A DNA stretch of 64,000 bases from Bacteroidales bacterium (lineage in GTDB: Bacteria > Bacteroidota > Bacteroidia > Bacteroidales > F082), in contig JAGCCO010000013.1 in NCBI GenBank assembly GCA_017651645.1, positions 62,001 to 126,000 of the forward strand. Reading direction: 5' to 3'. A program made the translations under genes and the position numbers. Below the pieces are notes generated by a model, which was not told the DNA's origin, did no database searches, and saw only the letters and a program-made list of their open reading frames with translations. Shown in pieces: positions 42,503 through 52,608 of this stretch (position 1 is its first letter; the number at the start of each line of letters is the position of its first letter).

Positions 42503-43501
42503 TTAATTCTCTGGATTCTCCGTGACTGATGGCGCGGCATCGGAGTGTGTCTCTTCTTCGTGGTGTTTCTTGTAGGCATTGATAATGTCTGTCACGAGCT
42601 TGTGTCGCACCACGTCCTTGTCGTCCAGGTAGATAAATTCGATGCCGCGCACGTCTTTCAACACCTCCATGGCTTGAGGCAATCCCGAGGGTGTCTTGGG
42701 CGGCAGGTCGATTTGGGTGATGTCGCCGGTGACGATGAACTTGGCTGAACGACCCATGCGGGTGAGGAACATCTTCAGCTGGCTGCGCGTGGCGTTCTGT
42801 GCCTCGTCGAGGATGACGAAGGCATGATCGAGGGTGCGGCCGCGCATAAAAGCCAAAGGCGCAATCTCGATAGTGTGGTCTTCAAGATAACCATCTAGTT
42901 TTGAAGACGGTATCATGTCACGCAAGGCATCATAAAGCGGTTGCAGATAAGGGTCGAGTTTGTCTTTCAGGTCGCCAGGCAGAAAACCGAGATGTTCATC
43001 GGCTTCGACCGCAGGGCGGGTGAGGATAATTCTTCGTACTTGTTTGGCTTTCAAGGCTCTGACGGCCAAAGCAACTGCGGTATAGGTCTTGCCCGTACCG
43101 GCGGGACCGATGGCAAAAACCAAATCCTTTTGCTCCGAGGCTGTCACCATACGTTTCTGGTTGGTGGTAATGGCTTTGACGGGCACGCCGCTGCGCCCAA
43201 AGACCAACACATCGCTCTCCGACATCTTCTGTTGTAACTCACTGTCGGTGGCTGCCATCATCACATCCTCTACGGTCTGTGCGGTGAGTTTGCCGAAACG
43301 CTCCAGTTGCACCATCAGGGTCTCGTAACGGCTGACAAAATACTCAATCTCATCATCGTCGCCTATCACCTTCACAAAGTCACCGCGCGCAATGATTTTC
43401 AACTTGGGGAACATGCTTTTCACCAGCTCCAGGTATTTGTCATTGGGACCATGGAGTTCCTTCGGGTCAACATTTTCTATTTGGAGGATCTGCTCTGCCA
43501 T
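42503..43501 (-). CDS. PhoH-family ATPase
   Basis: 332 residues. N-terminal RNA-binding-like domain ([20 protein letters not shown]) and a P-loop domain: Walker [36 protein letters not shown] typical of PhoH, and Walker [11 protein letters not shown] with a following MFLTRMGR. PhoH/YbeZ proteins work in RNA metabolism and ribosome maturation with YbeY. Minus strand TATCTTTG at 43526-43519 is the likely -7 element. Convergent with polA, 16 bases apart. Confidence 0.93.
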   Translation of the reverse strand: MAEQILQIENVDPKELHGPNDKYLELVKSMFPKLKIIARGDFVKVIGDDDEIEYFVSRYETLMVQLERFGKLTAQTVEDVMMAATDSELQQKMSESDVLVFGRSGVPVKAITTNQKRMVTASEQKDLVFAIGPAGTGKTYTAVALAVRALKAKQVRRIILTRPAVEADEHLGFLPGDLKDKLDPYLQPLYDALRDMIPSSKLDGYLEDHTIEIAPLAFMRGRTLDHAFVILDEAQNATRSQLKMFLTRMGRSAKFIVTGDITQIDLPPKTPSGLPQAMEVLKDVRGIEFIYLDDKDVVRHKLVTDIINAYKKHHEEETHSDAAPSVTENPEN

Positions 43502-43518
43502 CTCTATTATTTTAGGTG

Positions 43519-43526
43519 CAAAGATA
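43519..43526 (-). promoter_or_regulatory. -7 element TATCTTTG for the PhoH-type gene
   Basis: Minus strand TATCTTTG, 17 bases before the ATG at 43501. Confidence 0.6.
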
Positions 43527-43621
43527 GACTATTTTTCAGTTGTTTCACTCCCCGCAATGACAGATTGAAAATAATGAAGATTTTTTTTCAAAAACCTACC
43601 TTAGAATTGACATAAATGATA

Positions 43622-43629
43622 TACTTTTG
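43622..43629 (+). promoter_or_regulatory. -7 element TACTTTTG for the SAM hydroxide adenosyltransferase gene
   Basis: TACTTTTG, 29 bases before ATG 43659. Divergent to the PhoH promoter across ~95 bases. Confidence 0.6.
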
Positions 43630-43658
43630 CAAAATCACTGAAAGGTCATAGCGTAACG

Positions 43659-44474
43659 ATGGCAATTATCACATTAACAAGCGATTGGGGGAAAAAGGAT
43701 TATTATGTTGCAGCGGTAAAGGGCACCATTCTGTCCATGCTTCCGACAGCGACCATTGTTGATGTTACGCATGAAATCGAACCTTTTAATGTTTCGCAAG
43801 CGGGTTTTACGCTGAAAAACTGCTTCCGATGCTTTCCTCCCGGGACGATTCACATCATTGCGGTCGACACGATTGAGTCGATGGAATGCCCGCATGTGGT
43901 GGTGAAGGCCGAGGGACAATATTTCATCTCGACCGACAACGGCATCTTCAGCCATATCCTTGACGGGAAATATGAAGAAGCTGTTTGCATCGACGTGATG
44001 CAGGACACCGACTTTTTCACCTTTGCCACCCGTGACCGTTTTGCCAAAGTGGCCGTGATGATTGCCAACGGAGAGCCGCTGTCCAATATCGGTGAACCTC
44101 GTTTGAAGTTGAATCCTGGCGGTGCTTTCTGTGCCGTGGCACGCGACAATACCATCGAGGGTGTGGTGATGCACATCGACTCCTACGACAACCTGATTAC
44201 CAATATCTCCAAGGAATTGTTTGAACGGGAACGCCGTGGCCGCGACTTCACTATCATGGTGAAAGGCGATCTCTACACCGTGGATGAGATTTCCGATAGT
44301 TATCTCGATGTCGATGTGGTGGATTTGGTGGCCATCTTCGGCACGCACGGCTATCTTGAACTCGCCTTGAACAAAGCCAAATTGGCCTCACTTTGTGGTA
44401 TTGAGCCTTCCTCAACCATCAAAGTGGTCTTCAACGATGGGAAATCGACTCCTACAATGGGCTCATTATTCTGA
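43659..44474 (+). CDS. SAM hydroxide adenosyltransferase (DUF62/chlorinase-fluorinase fold)
   Basis: 271 residues. Family motifs: ITLTSDWGKKDYYVAAVKG at the N-terminus, VDVTHEIEPFNVSQAGF, HIIAVDTIES, FISTDNGIFSHI with the Asp that contacts SAM ribose, and IDSYDNLITNI. The family's hydrolases convert SAM to adenosine and methionine using a hydroxide; true halogenases carry a different insert that I do not see. The role in the cell is unclear. The stop overlaps the convergent PAP2 gene by 9 bases. Confidence 0.92.
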   Translation: MAIITLTSDWGKKDYYVAAVKGTILSMLPTATIVDVTHEIEPFNVSQAGFTLKNCFRCFPPGTIHIIAVDTIESMECPHVVVKAEGQYFISTDNGIFSHILDGKYEEAVCIDVMQDTDFFTFATRDRFAKVAVMIANGEPLSNIGEPRLKLNPGGAFCAVARDNTIEGVVMHIDSYDNLITNISKELFERERRGRDFTIMVKGDLYTVDEISDSYLDVDVVDLVAIFGTHGYLELALNKAKLASLCGIEPSSTIKVVFNDGKSTPTMGSLF

Positions 44475-45041
44475 TTTCCAGATTTTTCTGACGACAACCA
44501 ACTGAAATACCTTCCAAAGGATTAGTCCTATTAGTATTCCTAACAAAGCTCCGCAAAGGATGTCTCCAGGATAATGATAGCCAATATAAATGCGGCTGTA
44601 ACTTGAGATGAAAGCCCAAAGAAACAGCACAATGGCTGGCCAAGGGCGGTATTTTCGAAGCACAGGTGTAAGGAAAGCGGCCACGCCAAAAGTATTGGCG
44701 GCATGAGAGGAAACGAAACCGTATCTTCCACCCGCCATGCCTTTGGGAAGGTATATTAAATCTTGAAAATCAACATTATAGCAAGGTCTTAAGCGATGAA
44801 AGACAGGTTTGCATACATGGGAAGCCAATTGGTCGGTGCAGAGCACCACGATTCCAAGGGCCAAAAAGACCCACCAGCAACGTTTGCCGTATTGCTTAAT
44901 AGCCCAGTATATTAATAATAGGTATAACGGAAACCACATCCACATATCGGTGACAAGCACCATGACCTTGTCCATCCAATCGACGTGCAGGCCGTTGAGG
45001 AAAAGGAAAAGTTGGGAGTCGATGGAGGAGAGGCTTTCCAT
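44466..45041 (-). CDS. PAP2-superfamily membrane phosphatase
   Basis: 191 residues from ATG 45041 (an upstream TTG overlaps obg). Five to six hydrophobic helices with the PAP2 motifs HRLRPCYN (K/R-x6-RP type), GFVSSHAANTFGVA (SGH) and SRIYIGYHYPGDILCG (SRxxxxxHxxxD). Likely an undecaprenyl-pyrophosphate or phosphatidylglycerol-phosphate phosphatase of the inner membrane. It starts 11 bases after the obg stop, so it is the second gene of that unit. Confidence 0.88.
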   Translation of the reverse strand: MESLSSIDSQLFLFLNGLHVDWMDKVMVLVTDMWMWFPLYLLLIYWAIKQYGKRCWWVFLALGIVVLCTDQLASHVCKPVFHRLRPCYNVDFQDLIYLPKGMAGGRYGFVSSHAANTFGVAAFLTPVLRKYRPWPAIVLFLWAFISSYSRIYIGYHYPGDILCGALLGILIGLILWKVFQLVVVRKIWKSE

Positions 45042-45052
45042 AGGTTGCGTTT

Positions 45053-46063
45053 TTACCAATCTTCCCCTTTGTCACCCTTATTCAGCGTCAGCCAAATCAG
45101 GTCCTTCAGTTCGGTGATGCCTTGGTTGGCGACGGAGCTGATGAAGATATGCGGAATCTTCTTGGGCAGGTGCTTCTTGATTTCTTTGATGGCGTCTTCG
45201 TCGACCAAATCACATTTCGTGATGGCCAAGATGCGGTCTTTATCCATCAGCTCGGGATTGTATTTCTTTAATTCGTTGAGCAGGATGTCGTATTCTTTCT
45301 TCACATCCTCCGTGTTGGCGGGCACCATAAACAAAAGGGTGGAGTTTCTTTCGATATGACGCAAGAATCTAATACCCAATCCTTTACCTTCTGCAGCGCC
45401 TTCGATGATACCTGGAATGTCGGCCATGACGAAGCTGCGGTGACCGCGATAGCTGACAATGCCGAGGTTGGGTACCAAAGTAGTGAAGGGATAGTCGGCA
45501 ATCTCAGGCTTGGCGGCCGAAACGACCGAAAGCAAGGTGGACTTACCTGCGTTGGGGAAACCGACCAGACCGACGTCTGCCAACAGCTTTAGTTCCAGAG
45601 TGATCCATTCTTCTTGGTTGGGCTCGCCGGGTTGGGCAAACTTGGGCGCCTGCAGGGTGGCTGTCTTGAAGAAGGTGTTGCCTTTGCCTCCGCGACCACC
45701 TTTGAGCAGCACAACGGTCTGTCCGTCCTCGGTGATCTCGCCCATCATGGTATGGTCTTCGGCACGATAGGCCACAGTCCCCAAAGGAACGTCGATAAAA
45801 ACATCATCGCCTGCAGCTCCTGTGAGCTGGTTCTTGCCGCCAGGCACGCCGTCGCCTGCATATACGTGTTTGGTGTAGCGCAGGTGGAGTAAGGTCCAAA
45901 GCTGGGCATTGCCGCGCAGGATGACATCGCCGCCACGACCGCCGTCGCCGCCGTCAGGACCGCCTTTCGGGATATATTTCTCTCTCCTGAAATGCAACGA
46001 TCCCGCACCGCCCTTACCCGAGCGACAGAATATCTTGACGTAATCTACAAAGTTTGAAGTCAT
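45053..46063 (-). CDS. obg: Obg-family GTPase
   Basis: 336 residues. Glycine-rich Obg fold at the N-terminus ([20 protein letters not shown]) and G domain: P-loop [12 protein letters not shown], switch with [16 protein letters not shown], and TKCDLVD. No long C-terminal OCT domain, the usual short form in Bacteroidota. Essential in late 50S assembly and stress response. First gene of an obg-PAP2 unit; upstream lies an 80-base heptameric array separating it from the PBP1A gene. Confidence 0.95.
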   Translation of the reverse strand: MTSNFVDYVKIFCRSGKGGAGSLHFRREKYIPKGGPDGGDGGRGGDVILRGNAQLWTLLHLRYTKHVYAGDGVPGGKNQLTGAAGDDVFIDVPLGTVAYRAEDHTMMGEITEDGQTVVLLKGGRGGKGNTFFKTATLQAPKFAQPGEPNQEEWITLELKLLADVGLVGFPNAGKSTLLSVVSAAKPEIADYPFTTLVPNLGIVSYRGHRSFVMADIPGIIEGAAEGKGLGIRFLRHIERNSTLLFMVPANTEDVKKEYDILLNELKKYNPELMDKDRILAITKCDLVDEDAIKEIKKHLPKKIPHIFISSVANQGITELKDLIWLTLNKGDKGEDW

Positions 46064-46071
46064 GGTTGTTC

Positions 46072-46144
46072 AATTATGAATTAGGAATGCTGAATTATGA
46101 ATGACACCACATTCAGCATTCTTCATTCAGCATTCATCATTAAA
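46072..46144. repeat. Heptameric array between PBP1A and obg
   Basis: Two halves, AATTATG, AATTAGG, AATGCTG, AATTATG, AATGACA then CATTCAG, CATTCTT, CATTCAG, CATTCAT, CATTAAA. The halves are partial reverse complements (AATGCTG/CATTCAG words), so a long imperfect hairpin can form. It abuts the PBP1A stop codon (46145-46147). Confidence 0.75.
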
Positions 46145-48397
46145 TTAGAACTCGTCGATATATTCGTCGTGTTCGTCGTTGTCGTATTGCCAGCAGTTAA
46201 AGTCTAAGTCTACGCCGGGCGCGTATGGCTTCGGGAAGTCGCCTTTGCTGATGTTCAGGCTCTTGTCGTTGTAGACTTTCTTCATGTATATGGCCCAGAT
46301 AGGCAATGCCGTATGGGAACCTTGTCCCAAACGGGTCGAACGGAAGTGCACGCTACGGTCTTCAGCACCGACCCATACGCCTGTGGTCAAATCAGGAGTG
46401 ATGCCCATGAAGTAGCCATCGCTGTTTTTCTGTGTGGTTCCCGTCTTACCTGCGATGGGGTTGGTGAACCCGTAAGAAGAACGCAGGCGGATACCTGTGC
46501 CGCTTTGCACCACGCCTTTCATCAGTTCCACCATCTTGTAGGCAGTCACTTCGCTCATGGCCTCCGATTCTTCGGGACTGAAGCGTTGGATGACATTGCC
46601 GTTCTTGTCTTCGATACGTGTGATGAACATGGGCTTGATGTAAACGCCTTGGTTGGCGAAGGTGCTCATGGCTCCAACCATCTCGATGAGTTTCAAGTCG
46701 CAGACACCCAAGCAGATAGAAGGCACAGGGTCGATGGGCGATTCCACACCCAAACGACGAGCCATGCCTATGACCGCCTCGGGGCCGAATTGGTTCATCA
46801 GATAGGCTGAGATCCAGTTGTTTGACTGAGCTAAAGCGTTTTTCAGCGTGATTTCACCGCCACCGCCACCTGAATTACCTGGTGACCAAAACTGTCCGTT
46901 GGCAAGTTGGATGTTGTAGGGAATGTTGGGGATCTTGGTGCAAGGGGTGTACTCGCCTTCCTGCATAGCCAAAGAGTAAAGGAAAGGCTTGAAGGTGGAG
47001 CCTACTTGACGTCGGGCTTGTGTGACATGGTCGTACTTGAAGAACCGATAATCCAAACCGCCCACGTAGGCTTTGACGTGGCCCGTATGCGACTCGATGG
47101 AGACCAAGCTGGTCTGCAGGAACCACTTGTAGTAACGGATGGAGTCCATCGGGGTCATCACCGTGTCGATGGGGCCATCCCATGAGAAAACAGTCATCGG
47201 GACGGGACGATTGAACACGGCTTTGATGGAGTCCATGCACATGCCCGCGTTTTTCAGCGAACGGTAACGGTCGGTTCGTTTCATCGAAGTCTCAAGAATA
47301 TGGTCGATTTCATCGGCTGTCACATTGGAGAACGGTGCATTCTTGACCCCCTTCCAATGCTTGTAGAACATAGGCTGTAACTCTTTACCCATGAACTCCT
47401 TGACGGCTTCTTCGGCATAATGCTGCATCCGGGAGTCGATGGTGGTATAGATGCGCAAGCCGTCGCGATAGATGTTGTAGGATCTGCCGTCGGGACGGAT
47501 GGTGTTTTTAGCCCATTCATTGAGCTGTCCTCTCAGAAACTCACGGAAATAGGTGGCTTGTCCAGTGTTGTGGTCCATCACATTGAAATGTGACATGTCA
47601 ATCGGGATTTGCGAGATGGAGTCACATTCGGAATCGGTGATGAAACCATTTTCGGCCATCTTTTTGAGCACCAGATTACGTCTGCCCAAAGAGTTTTCAG
47701 GATTGCGGACAGGACTATATCGGGTGGGAGCGTTGACGACACCGGCCATCAAAGCGCATTCCTCGATGGTCATCTCACTGGGTTTCTTGTCAAAGAAGGT
47801 CTTGGCTGCCGACCTGATACCGTATGCATTGTGACCAAAGGCCACCGTGTTCAGGTACATGGCTACAATCTCTTCCTTGGAATAATTATGCTCCAATTTG
47901 GTGGCGGTAATCCATTCCTGGAACTTGCGCAAGACGAGTTTTGGGGTGCTGAGGTTCTCGCCACGAGGGAACAGGTTTTTCGCCAGCTGTTGGGTAATGG
48001 TACTACCACCGCCTTTTTTCCGACCCGTAAGCACACCGAAAGCCACACGGAAAAGTGCCTTCTCGTCAATGCCGGAGTGTTCGGTGAAACGCTCGTCTTC
48101 AATGCTGATTAAGGCTTCAGGCATATAATGCGACAACTCCGAATAGCGTACATTCGAGCGGTTTTCCACATAATAGGAACCCAGTATTTTACCGTCGCTG
48201 GAGATGATTTCGGTGGCAAGGTTGGTCTGCGGGTTTTCCAGTTCCTCAAAACTTGGCATGGTTCCGAAAATTCCGGTAGCCACGCAGATGAAGAACAGGA
48301 TGGTAAGGAGCAAAAGAGAGCCAAAGATAATCCAAAGGTTTCGGATGGCTTTCGATGGATTACCCGTAGATTTCGCTTTTTTCTTTCTATTATACAT
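46145..48397 (-). CDS. Penicillin-binding protein 1A, bifunctional
   Basis: 750 residues. N-terminal basic segment and one transmembrane helix (~residues 20-45), then a GT51 transglycosylase domain (SIEDERFTEHSGIDEKAL, GGSTITQQLAKNLF, KEEIVAMYLN) and a transpeptidase domain with SxxK in QVGSTFKPFL, SxN in QSNNW, and KTG in GKTGTTQKN. Polymerises and cross-links peptidoglycan. Third gene of a RicT-GldH-PBP1A run typical of Bacteroidota, starting 3 bases after gldH. Confidence 0.95.
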   Translation of the reverse strand: MYNRKKKAKSTGNPSKAIRNLWIIFGSLLLLTILFFICVATGIFGTMPSFEELENPQTNLATEIISSDGKILGSYYVENRSNVRYSELSHYMPEALISIEDERFTEHSGIDEKALFRVAFGVLTGRKKGGGSTITQQLAKNLFPRGENLSTPKLVLRKFQEWITATKLEHNYSKEEIVAMYLNTVAFGHNAYGIRSAAKTFFDKKPSEMTIEECALMAGVVNAPTRYSPVRNPENSLGRRNLVLKKMAENGFITDSECDSISQIPIDMSHFNVMDHNTGQATYFREFLRGQLNEWAKNTIRPDGRSYNIYRDGLRIYTTIDSRMQHYAEEAVKEFMGKELQPMFYKHWKGVKNAPFSNVTADEIDHILETSMKRTDRYRSLKNAGMCMDSIKAVFNRPVPMTVFSWDGPIDTVMTPMDSIRYYKWFLQTSLVSIESHTGHVKAYVGGLDYRFFKYDHVTQARRQVGSTFKPFLYSLAMQEGEYTPCTKIPNIPYNIQLANGQFWSPGNSGGGGGEITLKNALAQSNNWISAYLMNQFGPEAVIGMARRLGVESPIDPVPSICLGVCDLKLIEMVGAMSTFANQGVYIKPMFITRIEDKNGNVIQRFSPEESEAMSEVTAYKMVELMKGVVQSGTGIRLRSSYGFTNPIAGKTGTTQKNSDGYFMGITPDLTTGVWVGAEDRSVHFRSTRLGQGSHTALPIWAIYMKKVYNDKSLNISKGDFPKPYAPGVDLDFNCWQYDNDEHDEYIDEF

Positions 48398-48400
48398 ATA

Positions 48401-48865
48401 TTATTGTTTTTCAATGAATAATCCGATGTCAGAGATGCCTTTCAGTACGGGCTCGCGCATGGCTTGCTCGATTTCGAAATGGTATTGTCCCGAGAGGGGG
48501 AACTTCAGGTTGTTGTTCAAGGGAATGACCATATCACGCATACTGCCGCTGCTTTTGCCCAACCACTTTCCTTCAGGAGTAGCGAGCGTACATTCAATGG
48601 TGTCGTGGGTGATGTTACCATTGGGCATACGGGTATGGAGGAATACAAAAAGGTTGCTGTAGCGGTAGTTTTCCAGATGACGTAGACCGATGCCAAAGAC
48701 GTAACTGCTAATGGTGTCGTAGATATCCGCATCAAGGGCTATCCTGTTTTCTTGCCGCCATTCGGCTTCAGGGATGACCACGCGCTTGTTGAACGAGTCG
48801 TTGGCGCATGAGGCCAAAACCAGCATGACACAGATTCCTAATATCCAATGGATTCCTTTTTTCAT
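48401..48865 (-). CDS. gldH: GldH-family lipoprotein
   Basis: 154 residues. Lipobox at residues ~16-20 (LVLASC), then a GldH core: LDADIYDTISSYVFGIGLRH, YRYSNLFVFLHTRMPNGN and IECTLATPEGKWLGKSSGSM. GldH belongs to the gliding-motility/type IX-linked lipoproteins but is also retained in non-gliding Bacteroidales. It lies 12 bases after ricT and 3 before the PBP1A gene. Confidence 0.88.
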   Translation of the reverse strand: MKKGIHWILGICVMLVLASCANDSFNKRVVIPEAEWRQENRIALDADIYDTISSYVFGIGLRHLENYRYSNLFVFLHTRMPNGNITHDTIECTLATPEGKWLGKSSGSMRDMVIPLNNNLKFPLSGQYHFEIEQAMREPVLKGISDIGLFIEKQ

Positions 48866-48877
48866 ACTTTTGTGCGT

Positions 48878-49996
48878 TTAGTCACTCATTTTCTTAAGGT
48901 CGGCTTCTCCATAGCCTTCGTTCGTGTTGGTATGGGCTTCCATTGTGATGGCGAAGTCCTCCAACTTGGCAGGTTTTTGTCCTTTTCGGTTTGTCGCGAT
49001 GATTTCCTTCACTTTGTCGACGGGGATAGCCATGATGTTGCTTTTGTCGTCGGTGTAAGAATACCACATGATGCCTTGGAAGACATCGTTTTTTTGGTGA
49101 ATGGCATCACCGCTTTCAAAATGCAGTACGATATTGGGGTCGGAGAAGGCTTTCAATGCTTCGACATAAGCTTCGTATTCGAAGTTGAGGCAGCATTTCA
49201 GCTTGCCGCATTGCCCCGCGAGTTTCTGGGGGTTAGGGGAGAGTTGCTGCACGCGGGCCACGTTGGTGGTCACCGACTGGAAATCGCAGATCCAAGAGGC
49301 GCAGCACAGCTCGCGACCGCATGAACCGAGGCCGCCCAGTTTGGCCGACTCCTGACGCACGCCGATTTGGCGCATCTCGATTCTGATATGGAACTCTTCC
49401 GCCAGTTTCTTGATAAGTTCGCGGAAGTCAACACGGCCATCGGCGGTATAGTAGAAAATAGCCTTTGTCTTGTCGCCTTGGTATTCCACATCGTTGAGTT
49501 TCATCTCCAATCCGAGGTTCTCGGCAATGGTGCGTGTGCGTGCCAAAGTGTTGTTTTCCAACTTGATGGCAGAAAGCCATTTCTCCACGTCGTTGACGCG
49601 GGCGCGACGGTAGATTTTCTTCATCTCGTTGATGGGGGTGCGGTATTTCTTGCGCTTCAGCTGTCGCTTCACGATTTCACCCAGCAAGGTAACGATGCCA
49701 ATGTCGTGCCCAATAGCAGCTTCAACAGCAACCAGTTCGCCCACTTCAAGATTCAAGTCTTCGGGATAGGTGAAATAGTCTTTCCGGTCGTTCTTGAACC
49801 GCACTTCCGCAAGGCAAATATTCTCAGTAATTTCCTGATTCTCATAATCTTTCAACCAATCAAATTGGTTCAGCTTGCATCGACCGCAGGAAAGCACTTT
49901 TTGTCCTGGGACATACTCCTCGGGGAGGCTACATCCTCTGTTCAATAATTGGCCTTCAATAGTGTTATTATCGTTTTTATGTTGATTATCAGTCAT
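48878..49996 (-). CDS. ricT: PSP1-domain protein, RicT-like
   Basis: 372 residues from ATG 49996. A leading Cys-rich segment (VLSCGRCKLNQFDW) is followed by the PSP1/RicT core: KRKKYRTPINEMKKIYRRAR, TKAIFYYTADGRVDFRELIK, then LGSCGRELCCASW and AGQCGKLKCCLNFEYEAY. The Cys pairs bind an iron-sulfur cluster in the Bacillus Ric complex. C-terminal ~90 residues are acidic. First gene of RicT-GldH-PBP1A. RicA and RicF are not seen here, so the function may differ from Bacillus. Confidence 0.9.
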   Translation of the reverse strand: MTDNQHKNDNNTIEGQLLNRGCSLPEEYVPGQKVLSCGRCKLNQFDWLKDYENQEITENICLAEVRFKNDRKDYFTYPEDLNLEVGELVAVEAAIGHDIGIVTLLGEIVKRQLKRKKYRTPINEMKKIYRRARVNDVEKWLSAIKLENNTLARTRTIAENLGLEMKLNDVEYQGDKTKAIFYYTADGRVDFRELIKKLAEEFHIRIEMRQIGVRQESAKLGGLGSCGRELCCASWICDFQSVTTNVARVQQLSPNPQKLAGQCGKLKCCLNFEYEAYVEALKAFSDPNIVLHFESGDAIHQKNDVFQGIMWYSYTDDKSNIMAIPVDKVKEIIATNRKGQKPAKLEDFAITMEAHTNTNEGYGEADLKKMSD

Positions 49997-50030
49997 TTGA
50001 AAAATAAGTTGATTAGCTGTATATAAACTG

Positions 50031-50059
50031 CAAAAATACAAAAAAAATCCTTACCTTTG
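50031..50059. promoter_or_regulatory. Divergent promoters: ricT operon (-) and lemA (+)
   Basis: Minus strand TATTTTTG at 50038-50031, 35 bases before the ricT ATG; plus strand TACCTTTG at 50052-50059, 48 bases before the lemA ATG. Confidence 0.6.
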
Positions 50060-50106
50060 TGGCCGTTAATCAATATGACTAAAGTTTCACACTAAATTTA
50101 CGCATT

Positions 50107-50697
50107 ATGAAAAAAGGAATTATCGTAATCATTGGCCTTTTGATCTTGTTAGTAGTATGGGTCTTGGGCATTTACAATGGATTGGTCTCCAAACAAGAAT
50201 CTGTCGAGAAGGCTGTCGGAAATGTGCAAACGGCGTATCAGAAACGTGCCGACCTGATTCCCAATCTCGTTGCTACGGTGAAGAACTATGCTGAGTATGA
50301 AGCTGGTACCTTGACGGCTGTGGTCGAAGCCAGAGCAAAAGCCACCTCGGTCACCCTTGATGCCAACAATCTTACCGAAGAGAGTTTGAAGACTTTCCAA
50401 GCCGCTCAAGATCAGATGTCGAGCGCACTTTCTCGCTTGCTGGTCACCGTTGAGCAGTATCCTGACCTGAAAGCCAACCAAAACTACCTTGACCTTCAGT
50501 CTCAGCTCGAGAGTTGTGAGAATGCCATCGCCAATGCCAGAAAGGAATTCAACGAAATGGCTCGTGACTACAACACCAGTGTCCGCCGCTTCCCCAACAG
50601 CATCATAGCAGGGATGTTTGGCTTCGAAAAGAAACCTTATTTCGAAGCTTCTGAGGCTGCCCAGCAGGTTCCCGATGTGAAGGATTTGTTCAATTAA
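50107..50697 (+). CDS. lemA: LemA-family protein
   Basis: 196 residues. One N-terminal membrane helix (IIVIIGLLILLVVWVLGIYN), short periplasmic or extracytoplasmic start, then the helical LemA bundle: NGLVSKQESVEKAVGNVQTA, YQKRADLIPNLVATVKNYAE and YPDLKANQNYLDLQSQLES. Family role is unclear. Ends 64 bases before glmS. Confidence 0.93.
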   Translation: MKKGIIVIIGLLILLVVWVLGIYNGLVSKQESVEKAVGNVQTAYQKRADLIPNLVATVKNYAEYEAGTLTAVVEARAKATSVTLDANNLTEESLKTFQAAQDQMSSALSRLLVTVEQYPDLKANQNYLDLQSQLESCENAIANARKEFNEMARDYNTSVRRFPNSIIAGMFGFEKKPYFEASEAAQQVPDVKDLFN

Positions 50698-50733
50698 TTG
50701 AAAAAATTCTTGCATCGTTTTTTCCAAACACAT

Positions 50734-50741
50734 ATTTTTGC
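50734..50741 (+). promoter_or_regulatory. -7 element TATTTTTG for glmS
   Basis: TATTTTTG, 20 bases before the glmS ATG. No glmS-ribozyme-like structure fits in the short leader, in line with that riboswitch being mainly Gram-positive. Confidence 0.55.
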
Positions 50742-50761
50742 GCCTTTTAACAAGGACTAAT

Positions 50762-52606
50762 ATGTGTGGAATAGTTGCTTACGTGGGCCGTCAAGAGGCC
50801 TATCCTATCCTCATTGAAGGCTTGAAGCGCCTCGAATATCGTGGCTACGACAGCGCCGGTGTGGCACTGCTCAATGAGGCAAACGAACTCAATGTCTATA
50901 AAACTAAAGGCAAGGTCTCCGATTTGGAGGCCTTCGCTTCTTCTAAGGATGTCAGCGGGCACATCGGCATAGCACATACGCGCTGGGCCACCCATGGCGA
51001 GCCTAACGAGGTGAACGCGCATCCCCACCGCTCACAGTCGGGCAACATCGCCCTGATTCACAACGGCATTATCGAAAACTATTTGAGCTTGCGCAAGGAG
51101 CTGGAAAAACGTGGCTTCACTTTCAAATCGTCGACCGACACCGAAGTGCTCACCAACCTCATCGAGGATGTTCAGCAGAGCGAGCATGTCGATTTGTTTG
51201 AGGCAGTGCGCATCGCTTTGAACCATGTGGTGGGTGCCTACGCCATCGCCCTTGTGGAAAAAGGCCATCCCGACGAGTTGATTGCCGCCCGAAAAGGAAG
51301 CCCAATGGTGATTGGCATCGGCAATGGAGAGTATTACATCGCTTCCGACGCCACCCCAATTGTGGGTCGCACCCAAAAAGTCGTTTATCTTGAGGATGAA
51401 CAGGTTGTGCGCATCAAGTTGGGTGAGGAGCTTCACATCAAGACCATTCAGGATGTGGAGGCCATACCGTATGTTCAGGAGCTGAAGATGAATCTCGATT
51501 CCATTGAGAAGGCTGGTTTCGATCATTTCATGATGAAAGAGATTTATGAGCAGCCTACCATCGTTCGCGACACCATGCGCGGCCGTCTGCATCCCGAGGC
51601 CAACACGGTGCGTCTTGGCGGCATACTTCAATATGAGAAGCAACTGCTTTATGCGGACAACATTGTCTTTGTGGCTTGCGGCACTTCGTGGCACGCCAGT
51701 CTCGTGGGTAGTTACATGATAGAAAAGTTGGCCAAAATCCGTGTTAAGGTTGAATATGCCTCCGAGTTCCGTTATCGTGACCCTGTCATCACGCCCCATG
51801 ATGTGGTGATTGCCGTTTCGCAGTCGGGTGAGACCGCCGACACACTTGCTGCCATCCAGTTGGCCAAGGATAAAGGCGCCGTGGTACTGGGTATCTGTAA
51901 TGTCATTGGCTCGTCCATTTCAAGGGCCACCGATGCGGGTATCTATACCCATGCCGGTCCGGAAATCGGTGTGGCCTCCACCAAAGCCTTCACCTCGCAG
52001 GTAACGGTGATGGCTATGTTGGCCTTGCGTCTTGCCGAGTTGAAAGGCTCGATGAAAGACGAGGAACGTCTTGAGTTCATCCAGGAACTTGACCGCATTC
52101 CTGAAAAAATCCAGTGGACGCTCGACCATAGTGGCCATGTGAAAGACATTGCTGAGAAGTATAAAGATGTTCGCAATATGCTGTATCTTGGCCGTTTGCA
52201 GAACTACCCTGTGGCGCTTGAAGGTGCCTTGAAACTCAAGGAAATTTCTTACATCCATGCTGAAGGTTATCCAGCTGCCGAAATGAAGCACGGTCCTATT
52301 GCATTGATTGATAAGGATATGCCCGTGGTCTTCATTGCCACCAACCACAGCACTTACGAAAAGGTGCTCAGTAATATCCAGGAGGTGAAGGCACGCAACG
52401 GCAAAATCATTGCTGTAGTGAGTGAGAAGGATGTGATGGCTCGCCGCATGGCCGATTATGTGATTGAAATTCCCGAGACGGAATGCCTCTACTCACCTCT
52501 GTTGGCCACGGTGCCTTTGCAGATCTTGGCCTATCATATCGCAGTGATGCGAGGTTGCAATGTTGACCAACCGCGTAACTTGGCCAAATCAGTGACGGTA
52601 GAGTAA
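50762..52606 (+). CDS. glmS: Glutamine-fructose-6-phosphate aminotransferase (isomerising)
   Basis: 614 residues from ATG 50762, which places the catalytic Cys at position 2 (MCGIVAYVG). Glutaminase domain to ~residue 240 (RLEYRGYDSAGVAL, HTRWATHGEPNEVNAHPH), then two SIS isomerase domains: FVACGTSWHASLVGS and VSQSGETADTLAAI, then LGRLQNYPVALEGALKLKE and the C-terminal RGCNVDQPRNLAKSVTVE. Makes glucosamine-6-phosphate for peptidoglycan and LPS. Convergent with the next gene, 2 bases apart. Confidence 0.96.
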   Translation: MCGIVAYVGRQEAYPILIEGLKRLEYRGYDSAGVALLNEANELNVYKTKGKVSDLEAFASSKDVSGHIGIAHTRWATHGEPNEVNAHPHRSQSGNIALIHNGIIENYLSLRKELEKRGFTFKSSTDTEVLTNLIEDVQQSEHVDLFEAVRIALNHVVGAYAIALVEKGHPDELIAARKGSPMVIGIGNGEYYIASDATPIVGRTQKVVYLEDEQVVRIKLGEELHIKTIQDVEAIPYVQELKMNLDSIEKAGFDHFMMKEIYEQPTIVRDTMRGRLHPEANTVRLGGILQYEKQLLYADNIVFVACGTSWHASLVGSYMIEKLAKIRVKVEYASEFRYRDPVITPHDVVIAVSQSGETADTLAAIQLAKDKGAVVLGICNVIGSSISRATDAGIYTHAGPEIGVASTKAFTSQVTVMAMLALRLAELKGSMKDEERLEFIQELDRIPEKIQWTLDHSGHVKDIAEKYKDVRNMLYLGRLQNYPVALEGALKLKEISYIHAEGYPAAEMKHGPIALIDKDMPVVFIATNHSTYEKVLSNIQEVKARNGKIIAVVSEKDVMARRMADYVIEIPETECLYSPLLATVPLQILAYHIAVMRGCNVDQPRNLAKSVTVE

Positions 52607-52608
52607 GC

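Noticed and set aside
50700..50761. glmS ribozyme in the glmS leader
   Set aside because: The leader after the -7 element is about 20 bases, far too short for the ribozyme fold.
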